NCBI GenBank assembly: GCA_030597505.1
Contig: JAUVRS010000163.1
Coordinates: 1-6,388 of the forward strand
Direction of reading: 5' to 3'
DNA from: Desulfobacteraceae bacterium
GTDB taxonomy: Bacteria > Desulfobacterota > DSM-4660 > Desulfatiglandales > Desulfatiglandaceae
DNA length: 6,388 nucleotides
The notes below the pieces were generated by a model. The model worked only from the letters and a program-made list of their open reading frames with translations, had not been told where the DNA came from and ran no database searches. The stretch's first letter is position 1. Each line of letters begins with the position of its first letter. This document shows positions 5,417 through 6,388 of the stretch, piece after piece. Made by a program: the position numbers and the translations under genes.

Positions 5417-6388
5417 GTTATTGTAACGTCTCTCAGGATGGATAGGTTATCCAATGTCATTCCAGAACCAAGAACAACTGTCGATAGAGGATCTTCAGTG
5501 ACGGTTATGGGAAGATGTGTCTCCTCTCTCAGAAGGACGTCAATGTTTTTGAGAAGCGAACCGCCGCCAGTCATCACGATCCCCGTGTCCACAATGTCGG
5601 CTGCCAATTCAGGGGGAGTCTGTTCCAGGGCAATGCGGACGGTTTCCATGATGGTTTCTACCTGCTCTGAGATGGCTTTCCTCACCTCGTCCGAATCTAT
5701 TGTCAGAATTTTTGGAATACCGGTGACCAGATCGCGCCCCTTGACTTCAATGGTTTCCACCTGTTCGCTTGGAAAGGCATTTCCGATGGTCGTTTTTATG
5801 ATCTCGGCGGTACCAATCCCTATCAGAAGGTTATATTTTCTCTTAATGTACTGCAAAATGGCTTCATCCATTTTATCGCCGCCCACTCTTACCGATTTGC
5901 TGTACACAATCCCTGCAAGTGATATAACAGCCACCTCCGTGGTGCCGCCCCCTATGTCTACCACCATGTTGCTTGTGGGCTCCGTAACCGGCAGTCCCGC
6001 CCCGATGGCGGCTGCCATGGGCTCTTCGATAAGAAAGACCTCCCTCGCTCCGGCAGATTCGGCTGATTCGCGAACCGCCCTCTTTTCAACCTGGGTAATC
6101 CCGCTGGGAACACAGATAATAATCCGGGGTCTGACCAGAGCTCTGCGGTGATGTACGGTTCTGATGAAATGGCGAAGCATTGCTTCGGTGATTTCAAAAT
6201 CTGCAATCACGCCATCCTTCATGGGGCGAATTGCCACGATGTTGCCGGGGGTCCGTCCCAACATCATTTTTGCCTCTCTGCCCACCGCCAGCACCTTATT
6301 GGCACCTTTTCCCTCCTTCTTGATAGCCACCACCGAAGGCTCATGCAAGACAATCCCTTTCCCTTTCATATAGACGAGTGTATTGGCG
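5413..6388 (-). CDS. mreB: Rod shape-determining protein MreB, N-terminus cut by window edge
   Basis: MreB is the bacterial actin homologue that forms membrane-bound filaments and orients the elongasome. The visible 324 residues start within the family motif ANTLVY-MKGKGIVLHEPSVV, so only about 20 residues lie beyond the right edge. The internal Met at 6369 is not the true start. Seen: RPMKDGVIADF, the ICVPSG strand, EKRAVRESAESAGAREVFLI, the IEEPMAAAIGAGLPV segment, the phosphate-binding DIGGGTTEVAVISL (Asp at 6369-based residue 138) and the nucleotide-binding MTGGGSLL (266-273). The C-terminus LGSGMTLDNLSILRDVTIT is of normal extent. The TAG stop lies in the CTAG that bounds the inserted palindromic element. 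The estimated full length of about 344 matches the family. It is the promoter-proximal gene of those visible, and any promoter lies outside the window. Confidence 0.98.
   Translation of the reverse strand, partial: ANTLVYMKGKGIVLHEPSVVAIKKEGKGANKVLAVGREAKMMLGRTPGNIVAIRPMKDGVIADFEITEAMLRHFIRTVHHRRALVRPRIIICVPSGITQVEKRAVRESAESAGAREVFLIEEPMAAAIGAGLPVTEPTSNMVVDIGGGTTEVAVISLAGIVYSKSVRVGGDKMDEAILQYIKRKYNLLIGIGTAEIIKTTIGNAFPSEQVETIEVKGRDLVTGIPKILTIDSDEVRKAISEQVETIMETVRIALEQTPPELAADIVDTGIVMTGGGSLLKNIDVLLREETHLPITVTEDPLSTVVLGSGMTLDNLSILRDVTIT

Noticed and set aside
5438..6151. A 237-codon plus-strand open frame opposite mreB.
   Set aside because: It is antisense to clearly conserved MreB coding sequence, is low in complexity (rich in Ser, Thr, Pro and Met) and matches no family I know. 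It is a shadow frame.

Overview
The window holds the conserved cell-elongation (rod-shape) operon of a Gram-negative bacterium, all on the minus strand. Transcription runs from right to left: mreB (cut by the right edge), mreC, mreD, mrdA (PBP2) and rodA, followed by a YjbQ-family gene and the start of a phoH-like gene that is cut by the left edge. The gene order, moderate base composition and protein character, including the YjbQ subtype, suggest a Desulfobacterota (delta-proteobacterial) chromosome. That is a taxonomic impression from memory of related proteins, not a computed placement.

Layout from right to left: 6388-5413 mreB, missing about 20 N-terminal residues; 5416-5269 a 140-bp quasi-palindromic insertion flanked by CTAG on both sides, filling most of the gap between mreB and mreC; 5232-4387 mreC with a TTG start; 4417-3773 mreD, overlapping the mreC end by 31 nt and carrying an unusual hydrophilic C-terminal tail; 3792-1963 mrdA (PBP2) with a probable TTG start inside the mreD end; 1935-832 rodA; 709-290 yjbQ; 172-1 the N-terminus of a PhoH-like ATPase. 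No stretch longer than 300 bases lacks a gene.

MreB filaments, MreC and MreD organise and activate the RodA-PBP2 pair. RodA polymerises glycan strands from lipid II and PBP2 cross-links them, together building the lateral wall. All five genes are intact where visible, with key catalytic residues present, so this looks like a working elongasome locus. The yjbQ and phoH genes are probably passengers of the same transcription direction rather than wall genes.

The most interesting item is the 140-bp element between mreB and mreC. Its two halves pair in a single register from the ends to the centre, it has no coding capacity, and the CTAG at its right end contains the mreB stop codon. It looks like a miniature inverted-repeat transposable element (MITE) that entered an essential operon without breaking a reading frame. 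Nothing in the window points to a wholly new system.
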